From Limobrevibacterium gyesilva (GTDB taxonomy: Bacteria > Pseudomonadota > Alphaproteobacteria > Acetobacterales > Acetobacteraceae): a stretch of 64,000 nt of DNA. A model generated the notes under the pieces. It searched no databases and was not told where the DNA came from. It worked only from the letters and a program-made list of their open reading frames with translations. Where the stretch lies: the NCBI RefSeq assembly GCF_025989185.1, contig NZ_JAPDNT010000005.1:1-64000 (forward strand), in the 5' to 3' direction. Position numbers and translations under genes: made by a program. This document shows positions 45,355 through 54,250 of this stretch, one piece after another (positions within the stretch are counted from its first letter, which is position 1; the number at the start of each line of letters is the position of its first letter).

Positions 45355-46679
45355 CGTGCCGCCGCCTGCGCGGTGCGCATGGTCGCAGGGCCTCGCTGCT
45401 CCTGGCGGCGTTCGGCCGCGTCCCACATCAGGCGCGGATCGAAGATCATCGCCGCGAACATCGTCACGATCACCACGCCGCAGAAAGACGTCACCCCCGG
45501 GCCAGGGCGAATGGTGGCGAGTGTGCCCAGGCGCACGATCGCGGTCAGGATGGAGATCATGAACACATCGATCATCGACCACCGCCCGACGCCTTCGACG
45601 ATGCGGTAGATGCGGGTGCGCTCACGCAAGCGCCAGCTGCTGGCGTTCCTGGTCGTGATGACAAGAAGCCACAGGCCGATCAGCTTGAGCACAGGCACGG
45701 TGATGCTGGCGAAAAAGACGAGTATGGCGAGCGGCCACATTCCGGCGTCCGCCAGTTCCACCACGCCGCCGAGGATGGTGCTGGGGGAGCCGCTGCCGAA
45801 CGAGATGATCGTCATCACCGGCAGCAGGTTGGCGGGAATGTAGAGGATCATGGCCGCCACCAGCAGCGCCACCGTGCGGTTGAGACTGTCGGGCTTGCGG
45901 GCATGCAGGCGCGAGCCGCAGCGCGGGCAGCGTGGTGCCGCGGGGGTAACCAGGCCACAGCACTCGCAGCCGAGGAGACGCACGCCGGGCACAGGCAGTT
46001 GCGGCGCATCGGCGGCGTTCATGGGACGAGCGGTGAGGCCGCGTCGTTGGAGCGCCTCCCAGACGGCCATGTGGTCCAGGGTGGCGTCGGCGGCCGCGGT
46101 CGCGAGCATCAGCGCGCCCAGCGTGTAGACGGCCACACCCACCTCCACATGCGCCAGGTCGATCAGCTTCGTGTAGGCGACGAAGACGCCGAGCAGGAAC
46201 ACCTCGACCATCGCCCATGGCGACAGCAGTTCCACCCATCGGAACACGGCGTGCAGATGGCGCGGCGCGCGCCGAAGCTGCAGGCAGCCAAGCACCCAGA
46301 CCAAGGAGATGAGCTTGGCCAAGGGCGCGAACATCGTGGTGATGAAGACCACGATGGCCAACTCCCACATGCCCTGGGCCTGAAGTTCCAGCGGCCCGCT
46401 CTCAAGCGTCGTCTCGTTCACGCGACCGCTGAGGTCGAACACAAGGAATGTCATCCGCGCGGCCACCGCAAACATGAACAGCCCGGTCACGGCGAAGGCC
46501 AGTGGCCGGCGGAAGGGATCGGTGCGCTGGCGGCGCAGAACGGCACCACAGCGCGGGCAGATGGCGGCGCCGCCCGCTTTCATGTCCGGAACACGCTGCA
46601 ACAGCGCGCAATGCGGGCATTCCCGAAGCGTGTGGCCGGGTTTGTCGGCTGTGAACCGGTGCAAAGCTGTGGTGTCCAA
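45351..46679 (-). CDS. pqiA: PqiA, inner-membrane protein with two zinc ribbons
   Basis: This 442-residue membrane protein has two paraquat-inducible domains, each with a zinc ribbon: CPHCALLQRVPDM..CPRCG at the N-terminus and CECCGLVTPAAPRCPRCG in the middle (the first two cysteines read GCECCG). Each is followed by four membrane helices. It is the inner-membrane base of the PqiABC bridge. The start appears to be a TTG at 46679 preceded by AAGGAA; no ATG in this frame precedes the first ribbon. TTG starts are rare and may keep expression low. Confidence 0.88.
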   Translation of the reverse strand: MDTTALHRFTADKPGHTLRECPHCALLQRVPDMKAGGAAICPRCGAVLRRQRTDPFRRPLAFAVTGLFMFAVAARMTFLVFDLSGRVNETTLESGPLELQAQGMWELAIVVFITTMFAPLAKLISLVWVLGCLQLRRAPRHLHAVFRWVELLSPWAMVEVFLLGVFVAYTKLIDLAHVEVGVAVYTLGALMLATAAADATLDHMAVWEALQRRGLTARPMNAADAPQLPVPGVRLLGCECCGLVTPAAPRCPRCGSRLHARKPDSLNRTVALLVAAMILYIPANLLPVMTIISFGSGSPSTILGGVVELADAGMWPLAILVFFASITVPVLKLIGLWLLVITTRNASSWRLRERTRIYRIVEGVGRWSMIDVFMISILTAIVRLGTLATIRPGPGVTSFCGVVIVTMFAAMIFDPRLMWDAAERRQEQRGPATMRTAQAAAR

Positions 46680-47034
46680 GCGACATTCCTTGCATGAGCC
46701 GTACGTGCGGTCGTCGGTCGGCTGCGCGGATCTACGTCGTTATGGGCAATCCCGTCTTTCGTACGGATGGCTTGTCCGCGAGGCGCAAAGCCCGAAGCTG
46801 GCAGCGGCGAGGCCGGGTGTCGGTGACGAGCAGGAGCCGATCGGCTTCGTCAGGATGCTGCCTTTCCTCATTGCTTTTTCGCAAGCAACGCGACCACGGC
46901 AACTGATAACACCGGAGCGATCATCAGAGCGGTCAGCCACGATGGCTGGGCTCAGTACAGTGATCTGCGTCTCCGGCTCGGAGGCACACGAAATTAGACC
47001 ATCGGGCCGTCTCTGCCAATGAAACAAGCGGCTT
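46680..47034. other. Intergenic gap, nothing recognised
   Basis: About 355 bp between the pqiA start and the stop of the lipoprotein gene at 47035; both genes run leftwards. It should hold the promoter of pqiABC. The sequence is less GC-rich at 46900-47000, but no box pair stands out. Confidence 0.5.
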
Positions 47035-47478
47035 CTAGCTCCGTAGAAGCCTGATCCGCCAGCGGCAGACCTCGCCGTCGCCCATGGTGCCGAGGAACTG
47101 GCCCTGCGTGAACTGTCCGCGGACCCAGGCCGCGCCGGCTGCCATGCGCAGCGAGCCGTCTGCCTCGATGATCCCGCTCATCTGGCCGTATCGCGCCATG
47201 AAGCCGCTGACCTGGAAGCCATCGACGCGCTGCACCGTCTTGCAGGTCTGCGCAGGGATGGAAACATCGGTGATGACGGCGTCGCCGAAATACATGCCGT
47301 CCCAGCCCGCCGAAACCGGCGCGGCCGAGGTGGAAGCCGGCGGCGGGAGCAGGCTGGCGGGGGGCGGAAGAGCGTCGGGGGCGGGTGGCGCGCCGAAAGG
47401 CGCAGAGAGGTTGCCCTGCGAACAGCCTGCGGCGAGAACGATGCCGCAGGCGAGAAACGCCGCCGTGCATGTCCGCAT
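47035..47478 (-). CDS. Small lipoprotein of unknown function
   Basis: The 147-residue protein has a lipoprotein signal (AAFLACGIVLAAGCSQ), a Pro/Ser-rich linker and a compact domain (GWDGMYFGDAVITDVSIP, then GFMARYGQMSGIIEADGSLR). The pattern of a beta-rich domain with YxGxxxG/GTMGDG repeats is often seen in small outer-membrane-associated lipoproteins, but I cannot name the family. The ATG at 47478 is chosen because it starts the lipobox signal. It follows the DUF4239 gene by only two bases, so they are co-transcribed. Confidence 0.75.
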   Translation of the reverse strand: MRTCTAAFLACGIVLAAGCSQGNLSAPFGAPPAPDALPPPASLLPPPASTSAAPVSAGWDGMYFGDAVITDVSIPAQTCKTVQRVDGFQVSGFMARYGQMSGIIEADGSLRMAAGAAWVRGQFTQGQFLGTMGDGEVCRWRIRLLRS

Positions 47479-47480
47479 GG

Positions 47481-48242
47481 CTAATGGCCGATCACGGCCA
47501 GCGCGTCGCGCGCCGGCTCGCTCGAGATGCGCATGAGGCCCGAGTACGGGTTGTCCAGCTCGAGAATCAGGAAGACCGCCCCGGCAACGGATAGCGCGCC
47601 GATCAGCAGGGCCGCCACGACGGTCGGGTTCGCGGGTGAGAGCATGCCGAAGCCCCAGAACAGGATGACCAGCCAGAAGATCAGGACGACGAGGAACGGC
47701 CATTTGATCGAACTGCCTCTCTGTCCGTACATCAGCAGGCGCGTATGGCCGAGTTCGCTGCCCAGTTGCAGGATCTGGCCGCGCAGGAAGCGTTGCGTGT
47801 CGTTCTGTGGAGACAGCCTCACGATCCCGTTGGAGAAATTGTCGAAGCTGGAGCTTCCCGTATTCTGCACAACGCCGATCGGCCGCGCGTCACCCTTGTT
47901 GAATACCCGGTCGACCGCAGCCGCAACCGCGTCACGCAAGGCCGCGCGCGCTTCGGCCGTCTCTGGCCCATAGCGTGCCAGGAGGCGGTCGAGTTCGATG
48001 ATCCCCGCCGAGAGCTGCACGACTTCAGTGCTCTGCGTATCCGACGTTGTTTTCGCCGAAGCGATCAGCAGGCCGAGAACGAGCGCCGACATGGTGGCGA
48101 CCAGCCCCATGACGAGCTTCACGGCATCCCTGGACTCATCTGCCAGGTGATGGGCCGGAAGAAGTCTACGGCATAAGATGCCAACCAATGCACCGCCGAA
48201 CATGCAGCCAAATGCGGTCCATGCGACGGCCATTGGGCTCAT
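47481..48242 (-). CDS. DUF4239 membrane protein
   Basis: The 253-residue inner-membrane protein has four helices in two pairs (AWTAFGCMFGGALVGILC; VMGLVATMSALVLGLLI; WPFLVVLIFWLVILFWGFGM; VVAALLIGALSVAGAVFLIL), a central soluble helical region and the C-terminal LELDNPYSGLMRIS, which is typical of DUF4239, a bestrophin-like group. Function is unknown to me. It stands between a K-channel-like gene and a small lipoprotein gene, all transcribed leftwards, and may work on ion balance of the membrane. Confidence 0.85.
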   Translation of the reverse strand: MSPMAVAWTAFGCMFGGALVGILCRRLLPAHHLADESRDAVKLVMGLVATMSALVLGLLIASAKTTSDTQSTEVVQLSAGIIELDRLLARYGPETAEARAALRDAVAAAVDRVFNKGDARPIGVVQNTGSSSFDNFSNGIVRLSPQNDTQRFLRGQILQLGSELGHTRLLMYGQRGSSIKWPFLVVLIFWLVILFWGFGMLSPANPTVVAALLIGALSVAGAVFLILELDNPYSGLMRISSEPARDALAVIGH

Positions 48243-48297
48243 TCGACCAGACCTTCAGTGCGCAACAAAAAATTATCCGCTGACGCATTCTGCAGCG

Positions 48298-48789
48298 TCA
48301 AGTGTCGTGGCTTGCAAGTGCGCTCACATCGACGTGTGATGCCGCGCCGGCAGGCCAGACGCGCTGCACAACACCGAACATCGACGCCGTGGTCAGGCCG
48401 AACAGCAGCATCCCGTTGAGCGCCTCCAGCGCCCCCATCAACCGCCAGTGCGGGGCCAGCGCGATGTCGCTGTGGCCGTAGGTGGTAATGGCGTCGAGTG
48501 AATAGAGCACCGCCATCCTGAAGTCCGGCAACGCTCCGAGCGCGATGTACGCGAGTGCCCAGGCGATCGCTTCCAGATCGTGCAAGGCGGTCGCCAGAAT
48601 GGCGACGCCGGCCATGACCACGACGAACGCAAACATGTAGCCACGGCGGCCCAGTACGACACCCGGAATATGGACGACGCTCTGAGCCATCAGGCTGAGC
48701 CCGCAAACATGCGCGACGATGGTCAACACGATGAGCAGAAGGCTCCACGCCCGGTTGCCGGACCAGATGCCTGCTTCCGCCCATATCAT
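48298..48789 (-). CDS. Potassium-channel-like two-helix membrane protein
   Basis: The 163-residue protein has three to four hydrophobic segments and a pore-loop-like LDAITTYGHSDIAL before its last helix (ALNGMLLFGLTTASMFGV). This fits the ion_trans_2 pore architecture, but the filter reads TTYGHSD instead of TVGYGD, so selectivity is uncertain. The start at 48789 has GGGGAGGAACAG upstream; the frame is open earlier. It is probably co-transcribed with the DUF4239 gene and lipoprotein downstream. Confidence 0.75.
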   Translation of the reverse strand: MIWAEAGIWSGNRAWSLLLIVLTIVAHVCGLSLMAQSVVHIPGVVLGRRGYMFAFVVVMAGVAILATALHDLEAIAWALAYIALGALPDFRMAVLYSLDAITTYGHSDIALAPHWRLMGALEALNGMLLFGLTTASMFGVVQRVWPAGAASHVDVSALASHDT

Positions 48790-48998
48790 CTGTTCCTCCC
48801 CGTTTGGTGTTCGCTGGCGTGCCACGGCGTGGACACGCAGATCGGGGCCGCGCAACCAACAGCACACGTACGCCGGCGGGCGGTCATCTCCGGCCCGGGC
48901 GCGTCATGGCGGCGGCGTAGCATCGTGAAGCGCGGGGCGGATCTCGCGCCCGTTGCACGCCTGTTGGCAATAAGTTGTCCGTCGGGTCAGTTCTGTCG

Positions 48999-49012
48999 TT
49001 GACCAATGTTAA
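48999..49012 (+). promoter_or_regulatory. FNR/DNR-type box 2
   Basis: TTGAC-CAAT-GTTAA has the same half-sites as box 1 at 40784. It lies 58 bp upstream of the DUF1254 start at 49071, a normal distance for activation at about -41. Confidence 0.6.
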
Positions 49013-49070
49013 GCCGAGGCGCTTTGCCGTCTCCTAGACTCGTGTCCGGGTAGCGGGAGTGCAGGCAATC

Positions 49071-50519
49071 ATGACAGGACACTTCGATCGTCCGACCCGG
49101 ATCGGCAGGCGGATGCTGGTGGCCGGTGCATTGCTGGTCCTCGCGCCAGCTGCCGTGCCGGCCGCGGAACCGATCACCGAGCAGGAAGCCCATGCCATTG
49201 GTGTGGACGCCTATGTCTATTTCTACCCACTGGTGACGATGGACATAACGCGCAAGCAGTTCACCAATGTCGAGCCGGGAAAGGAGTTCGGCCGGGCCCC
49301 GATGAACATGTTCGCCAACATCCCCGAATATCCACCGGCGGACTTGAAGATCGTGGTCAGGCCCAACTTCGATACGCTGTACTCGGTGGCGTGGCTGGAC
49401 CTGACGAAGGAGCCGATGATCGTCTCCGCGCCCGATACCGGCGGCCGCTACTACCTGCTGCCGATGCTCGACATGTGGACAGACATATTTGCCTCCCCGG
49501 GCTGGCGAACGACCGGGACCCAGGCAGGGAGCTGGGCCGTGGTGCCGCAAGGCTGGACCGGCGCGCTGCCGGCCGGCGTCAGGCGCATCGACGCGCCGAC
49601 GCCGTATGTGTGGATCATTGGCCGCACCAAGACGGATGGGCCGGCCGACTACGAAGCTGTTCACAAGATCCAGGCCGGATACAAGCTCACGCCGCTGTCG
49701 CAATGGGGCAAGCCGCCGGAGCCCGTGCCCGTCAAGATCGATCCAGCGGTCGATATGAAGACGCCGCCGAAGATCCTGGTCGACACCATGTCCGCCGTCA
49801 AATATTTCGCCTACGCGGCCGAGCTGATGAAGCTGCAGCCTCCCCACATCACCGACGATCCAATCATCGCCCGGATGCGGCGGCTCGGCCTGGAGCCCGG
49901 CAAGAGCTTCGATCTCGACAAGGTCGAGCCCGCCGTACGGAAGGCGCTGGAGAGCGCGCCGCAGGAGGCCCAGCAACTGATGGCGTGGAAGCTGCGCACG
50001 CTCGCCCGTGTCGTGAACGGCTGGTCGATGAACACGGACACGATGGGCGTCTATGGCAACTACTACCTCAAGCGCGCGATCGTCGCCCAGCTCGGACTCG
50101 GTGCGAATCTGCCGGAGGACGCGATCTATCCGCAGAACCTGTTCGATGCGGCAGGCAGGCCACTGGATGGCGCCAACAACTACACCCTCCATATCGACAA
50201 GGGCGCGCAGCCGCCGGTCGACGCGTTCTGGTCGATCACGCTTTATGACCGCCAGGGGTTCCAGGTGGCGAATCCGCTCAGCCGCTTCGCCGTCAGCAGC
50301 TGGATGCCCTTCGTCTACAATCCGGACGGTTCGCTCGATCTGTATTTCCAGAACGAGAGCCCGGGCCCGGACAAGCGGGCCAACTGGCTGCCGGCACCGC
50401 AGGGGTCCTTCAACCTGACCATGCGTCTCTATGCGCCGAGGGCGGACGCGTTGACCGGAAAATGGTCCCCGCCCGCTGTCACGAGGGTGGAGGGGGCCGC
50501 ACCCCTGACCGCGCAGTAG
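49071..50519 (+). CDS. DUF1254/DUF1214 exported protein
   Basis: This 482-residue protein has a signal peptide (RRMLVAGALLVLAPAAVPAA), an N-terminal DUF1254 domain (DAYVYFYPLVTMDITRKQF; VVRPNFDTLYSVAWLDLTKE) and a C-terminal DUF1214 domain (FWSITLYDRQGFQVANPLSR; SLDLYFQNESPGPDKRANWL). The two domains normally occur together; the function is not established. The ATG at 49071 is chosen over a GTG four codons upstream. The FNR-type box upstream suggests induction at low oxygen or by NO. Confidence 0.9.
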   Translation: MTGHFDRPTRIGRRMLVAGALLVLAPAAVPAAEPITEQEAHAIGVDAYVYFYPLVTMDITRKQFTNVEPGKEFGRAPMNMFANIPEYPPADLKIVVRPNFDTLYSVAWLDLTKEPMIVSAPDTGGRYYLLPMLDMWTDIFASPGWRTTGTQAGSWAVVPQGWTGALPAGVRRIDAPTPYVWIIGRTKTDGPADYEAVHKIQAGYKLTPLSQWGKPPEPVPVKIDPAVDMKTPPKILVDTMSAVKYFAYAAELMKLQPPHITDDPIIARMRRLGLEPGKSFDLDKVEPAVRKALESAPQEAQQLMAWKLRTLARVVNGWSMNTDTMGVYGNYYLKRAIVAQLGLGANLPEDAIYPQNLFDAAGRPLDGANNYTLHIDKGAQPPVDAFWSITLYDRQGFQVANPLSRFAVSSWMPFVYNPDGSLDLYFQNESPGPDKRANWLPAPQGSFNLTMRLYAPRADALTGKWSPPAVTRVEGAAPLTAQ

Positions 50520-50597
50520 CAGGCGCGGTCGACAGCCTCGCCCGGCACAGCCCGGATGGCCCGGCGGCAAAGACTGCCATGGCAGCGCGCCCGGATT

Positions 50598-51398
50598 TCA
50601 TGATGGGCCGGATGACGCCGGCGGAATGGCGGGGGGCCGTCCGCCGCCGCCCATGTCCTTGAATGCCTTGATCACATCGAGCGGGAAAGGAAAGACAATG
50701 GTCGAGCTGCGTTCGCTGGCGATCTCGCTCAGCGTCCCGAGATAGCGCAACTGCATGGCGCCGGGATTGGCCGCCAGGATCTGGGCGGCCTCGACCAGCT
50801 TCTGCGCCGCTTGCTGTTCGCCTTCGGAGTTGATGATCTTGGCGCGGCGGATGCGCTCGGCTTCGGCCTGGCGTGCGATCGCGCGGACCATGCTGTTGTC
50901 GAGGTCCACCTGCTTGAGCTCGACATTGGTGACCTTCACGCCCCAGGATTCGGTCTGTGCATCCAGGATTTCCTGGATGTCGGCGTTCAGCTTGTCGCGT
51001 TCGGCCAGCATCTCGTCCAGCGTGTGCTTGCCCAGCACCGAGCGCAGCGTGGTCTGCGCGAGCTGGCTGGTGGCCTGCAGGAAGTTCTCGATCTGGATCA
51101 CCGCCTTGTCCGCGTCCACCACGCGGAAATACAGCACCGCGTTCACCTTGACCGAGACGTTGTCGCGCGAGATCACGTCCTGGCTGGGAACGTCCAGCAC
51201 CACCGTGCGCAGGTCGACGCGCACCATCTGCTGCACGTAAGGCACCAGCAGGATCAGCCCCGGCCCCTTCACCCCGGTGAACCGGCCGAAAGTGAACACC
51301 ACCGCACGCTGGTACTCGCGCATGACCCGGATCGCCGAGGAGGCGACGAACAGGATCAGCAGCAGAACGGCGGGATAGACGATCGTCACGAGACCCAT
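50598..51398 (-). CDS. Slipin/SPFH-domain membrane protein
   Basis: The 266-residue protein has an N-terminal membrane anchor ([20 protein letters not shown]) and a stomatin/SPFH domain with [40 protein letters not shown] and [20 protein letters not shown], then a coiled coil ([20 protein letters not shown]). It forms membrane microdomain scaffolds and is a usual partner of NfeD, which is encoded just upstream. The C-terminus is Gly/Pro-rich. ATG 51398 has GAAGGAGAAGG upstream. Confidence 0.93.
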   Translation of the reverse strand: MGLVTIVYPAVLLLILFVASSAIRVMREYQRAVVFTFGRFTGVKGPGLILLVPYVQQMVRVDLRTVVLDVPSQDVISRDNVSVKVNAVLYFRVVDADKAVIQIENFLQATSQLAQTTLRSVLGKHTLDEMLAERDKLNADIQEILDAQTESWGVKVTNVELKQVDLDNSMVRAIARQAEAERIRRAKIINSEGEQQAAQKLVEAAQILAANPGAMQLRYLGTLSEIASERSSTIVFPFPLDVIKAFKDMGGGGRPPAIPPASSGPS

Positions 51399-51483
51399 GC
51401 GCCTTCTCCTTCACGGCATCGCCTTGAACACGTCATGTGCCCGCGTTCCCGGATATTCGCCTGGCCAATGGTGCGGCGGGGCA

Positions 51484-52869
51484 CTATGGCACTTCCACCA
51501 GCAGCGTCAGCCCGTCGCGCCCGACCACCCGCACCGCCTGACCGGGCTGCAGCGGCTGTGCGGCGCGGGCGTTCCAGCGTTCGCCCTGCACCAGCACCTG
51601 GCCCTCGCTTCCGGCCCAGGCGACAGCCTGCCCGGTGCGGCCGATCAGCGCCGCCGTTCCGGTCACCGTCGGATGGCGCCGGGCGCGCAGCAGCAGGACC
51701 AGCACCACGCCGAACAGCATCACGCTCACCGCGGTGGCGCCGGTGATCAATGCCACCGGCGGTCGTGCCCCGGCGGTGCGGAATATCATCAACGAGCCGA
51801 TGGCGAAGGCGGATGCGCCGCCCAGCACGAACGCGCCGAACACCGGGACGAACGCTTCGGTGACCATCAATCCGAGGCCGAGCAGGGCCAGCGCGAGGCC
51901 GGCATAGTCGACCGGCAGCAGGTTGAGCCCGTAACCCCCGATCAGCAGGCAGATGGTGCCGAACACGCCGGGCGCGAACACGCCGGGATGGGACATCTCG
52001 AACGCCACGCCGAACACGCCAGCCAGCAGCAGCAGGTAGATGATGGACGGATCGCTCAGCAACCCGAGCAGCCGGTCACGCCATCCGGGCTCGATCTGGA
52101 CGATCTGCAGCCCGTGTGTGGCAAGCGTCACCGGCTTGCCGTGGACGACCACGGTGCGCCCGTCCGCCTTCGTCAGCAGGTCCGCCGGGTCGTCGGCGAC
52201 CAGATCGATCACGTGCTGATCGAGTGCGGCGTCGTAGGAGAGGCTGACGGCCTCGCGCACGGCTTTCTCCGCCCAGTCGGCGTTGCGCCCGTGCAACGTG
52301 GCGAGGCCGCGGATATAGGCCGCGGAGTCATTGGTCACCTTGGTCAGCAGGGCGTCGCGCGGCGTGCGCGCGGCGGGCTGATCGGTCTTGGCCGGCTGGT
52401 CGGCCGGCGGCTTGGCGGGCGTGCCCTGGGGCTCCGGCAGGTCGGTCGGGCCGAACAGCGAAACCGGGGTGGCCGCGCCCAGATTGGTGCCGGGTGCCAT
52501 GGCAGCCAGCGCCGCGGCATACAGGATATAGGTGCCGGCGCTGGCCGCCCGCGCGCCGCTGGGTGCCACATAGGCCAGCACGGGCACGGGCGAGGCCAGC
52601 ATGGCGCGGATGATGTCGCGCATGGCGCTGTCCAGCCCGCCCGGCGTGTCCATCCGCAGCACCGCCACCGCTGCGTCCTGCTGTTGCGCTTCACGCAGGC
52701 TGCGCACAACATAGTCTGCTGTCGCGGTGCCGATCGGGCCATCCAGCGCGATCACCACGGCGCTGCGGGGGGCGCTGTCCGCCGCCGCGGCCGGCGGCGC
52801 ACCAAGTGCCAACACGAACCCAAGCAACCCCACCAACCAGCACATGGTAAGCTGGCCTCGTCCTGCCAT
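51484..52869 (-). CDS. NfeD family serine protease (membrane-bound ClpP-like)
   Basis: The 461-residue protein has a signal peptide (VGLLGFVLALGAPPAAAAD), a ClpP-like protease domain with the conserved RMDTPGGLDSAMRDIIRAM and the nucleophile Ser in RAASAGTYILYAA, three or four membrane helices and a C-terminal OB-fold NfeD domain (RTGQAVAWAGSEGQVLVQGE). Such proteases cut hydrophobic tails of SPFH proteins. It precedes the slipin gene in the same direction, the standard operon. The ATG at 52869 is preferred over the one 33 bases upstream. Confidence 0.9.
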   Translation of the reverse strand: MAGRGQLTMCWLVGLLGFVLALGAPPAAAADSAPRSAVVIALDGPIGTATADYVVRSLREAQQQDAAVAVLRMDTPGGLDSAMRDIIRAMLASPVPVLAYVAPSGARAASAGTYILYAAALAAMAPGTNLGAATPVSLFGPTDLPEPQGTPAKPPADQPAKTDQPAARTPRDALLTKVTNDSAAYIRGLATLHGRNADWAEKAVREAVSLSYDAALDQHVIDLVADDPADLLTKADGRTVVVHGKPVTLATHGLQIVQIEPGWRDRLLGLLSDPSIIYLLLLAGVFGVAFEMSHPGVFAPGVFGTICLLIGGYGLNLLPVDYAGLALALLGLGLMVTEAFVPVFGAFVLGGASAFAIGSLMIFRTAGARPPVALITGATAVSVMLFGVVLVLLLRARRHPTVTGTAALIGRTGQAVAWAGSEGQVLVQGERWNARAAQPLQPGQAVRVVGRDGLTLLVEVP

Positions 52870-53425
52870 CGGCCTGCGCCTCCAGGCAAAAGCATAGCGC
52901 AATCATGCGGCTGGCAGGCAGCTTTCTTCATCGGGTCGGCGTGCTGGGGCTGATGGCGCCGTCCCGGTCCTTATTGCTGCGATGCGGCGCCGTGAGGTTC
53001 ACGATGATGTTGGACGATGCCGGTCGCAAATGATCGGCGCCGCGTCGGAACTGTCGTGCCGCGCCGCCATGTCGGACCGGGCCAATGTACCGGCCGCAAT
53101 GTGCGCAGGACTTGAGCCCGATCGCGCGGGCCCGGATCCTGCCAGGACAAGGCGATTCAGAAACAGCCACAATCAGCATTCATGCTCGGAGACATGGTCA
53201 ATTTGCGTATTCGTGATCGGCGGTTCTTGTTGATTAAGAAAAGAAAATTTGACGGGTGGGAAATAATATATGTTCAATACGAACGAGCAAGGAATTCATC
53301 GATTCTTGGGTACATCAATATGATGAGAAACTTGGCGCGCGCTGGTTGAGTCAAGAATTACACCTGAGGTAGTCTGCCACTGTTTCCTTTCGTCTGGAGA
53401 TCGGCATCCGAGGGAGGACACGGAA
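52870..53425. other. Intergenic region with AT-rich promoter-like stretch
   Basis: About 550 bp separate the leftward NfeD gene from the lanthipeptide-type precursor. The part from about 53170 to 53370 is much richer in A and T than its surroundings (AAGAAAAGAAAATTTGACG, AAATAATATATG). A TTGACG at 53249-53254 is a reasonable -35 box, but no -10 box at standard spacing is convincing. The stretch could carry the promoter of the cluster and be a mark of foreign DNA. Confidence 0.55.
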
Positions 53426-54250
53426 ATGGCAAACGAGCCTGCAGGAGGAAGCGGCGGCGGACCCAAGGCGCCCAAGGACCTGCCCCAGCATCCTCTCGTC
53501 GAGCAGCTGAAGCCCGATCCGTCTCAACCAGCGCGGAGAGTCGTTGCCCTGTCCGGGTTGCCGGGCAACAGCGACCGGGCCGGCTACCAGCGCCTCTACC
53601 TCACGACCAAGCTCGACTACTACGCCGAGTTCCTGGCGACGGACATCCTGCTGACAGAGGCAGTGCCCGCCGACGAATCACCGTTCCCCGGGGTCGAGGC
53701 GACCCGCGTCACCATCGGGCGTGACGCCACGATCCATTATATCTGGGCCAAGACGGCCCAGCCGGTCGACGAGTTCGACCTCGACGTCCGGCTCGGCGCG
53801 GCGGGCGCTGCCGCGGGGGCGATTCCGATTCCGCTCCCGACCCGAACCTGCCCGGACGGCACGGTGTGCGGCACCTGCGACGGCACCTGCGACACCTGCG
53901 GCCGCACCTGCGTCACGTGCGAGACCTGCTTCACGCGCTGCGGCCAGGCCACCTGCGCCACCTGCGAGACGCGGTGCAACCAGGCCACCTGCGCGGCCAC
54001 CTGTCAGACCTGCGCGACGCAATGCAACCAGGCGACCTGCGCGGGCACCTGCAATACCTGTGCGACGCAGTGCAACCAGGCCACCTGCGCCGGCACGTGC
54101 AACACCTGTGCGACGCAATGCAACCAAGCCACCTGCCACACCTGTCACACAAGATGCGGGGGTGCCACCTGCGTCACCTGCCATACCTGCATCGACACCT
54201 GCCATCGCACGTGCGTCACCTGCTGCGGGCACCCGTTCACGTGCGTCTAG
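53426..54250 (+). CDS. Giant Thr/Cys-rich lanthipeptide-type precursor protein
   Basis: I do not know a described member. The 274-residue protein splits sharply in two. Residues 1-141 contain no cysteine and look like a folded leader (RLYLTTKLDYYAEFLATDIL, ESPFPGVEATRVTIGRD, PVDEFDLDVRLG). An Ala/Gly/Pro-rich linker follows (about 124-138). Residues 139-274 contain all 35 cysteines and about as many threonines, no serine, and 27 Thr-Cys pairs. Three tandem copies of a 16-residue unit (CNQATCAGTCNTCATQ type) and shorter relatives make up the middle. The next two genes encode LanC and LanB, so these residues are probably dehydrated and cyclised to methyllanthionines. A metal-binding role is the alternative. 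Start at ATG 53426 after GGGAGGACACGG. Confidence 0.85.
   Translation: MANEPAGGSGGGPKAPKDLPQHPLVEQLKPDPSQPARRVVALSGLPGNSDRAGYQRLYLTTKLDYYAEFLATDILLTEAVPADESPFPGVEATRVTIGRDATIHYIWAKTAQPVDEFDLDVRLGAAGAAAGAIPIPLPTRTCPDGTVCGTCDGTCDTCGRTCVTCETCFTRCGQATCATCETRCNQATCAATCQTCATQCNQATCAGTCNTCATQCNQATCAGTCNTCATQCNQATCHTCHTRCGGATCVTCHTCIDTCHRTCVTCCGHPFTCV
53975..54118 (+). repeat. 48-bp tandem repeat, three copies plus a partial fourth
   Basis: Units 53975-54022, 54023-54070 and 54071-54118 encode the 16-residue unit of the precursor core; a partial fourth begins at 54119. The DNA copies differ mostly at third positions (GCG/GCC, CAA/CAG), while the amino acids change at only a few sites, so the peptide pattern is under selection. 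Copy-number change could alter product length without changing the frame. Confidence 0.85.

Noticed and set aside
53975-54140. Regularly spaced repeats that could suggest a CRISPR array
   Set aside because: The 48-bp units are directly adjacent without spacers and lie in frame inside the Thr/Cys-rich precursor, so they are coding repeats.
53678-54232. Minus-strand open frame of 184 codons with Gly/Ala/Arg repeats
   Set aside because: It is antisense to the repeat part of the precursor and reflects only its repeats. The sense frame has leader, binding site and modification genes in support.
53426-54250. Metallothionein-like metal-binding protein
   Set aside because: The high cysteine content would allow it, but the nearly one-to-one Thr:Cys ratio, absence of Ser, cysteine-free leader and direct linkage to LanC and LanB fit a lanthipeptide precursor better. 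It is kept as the alternative.
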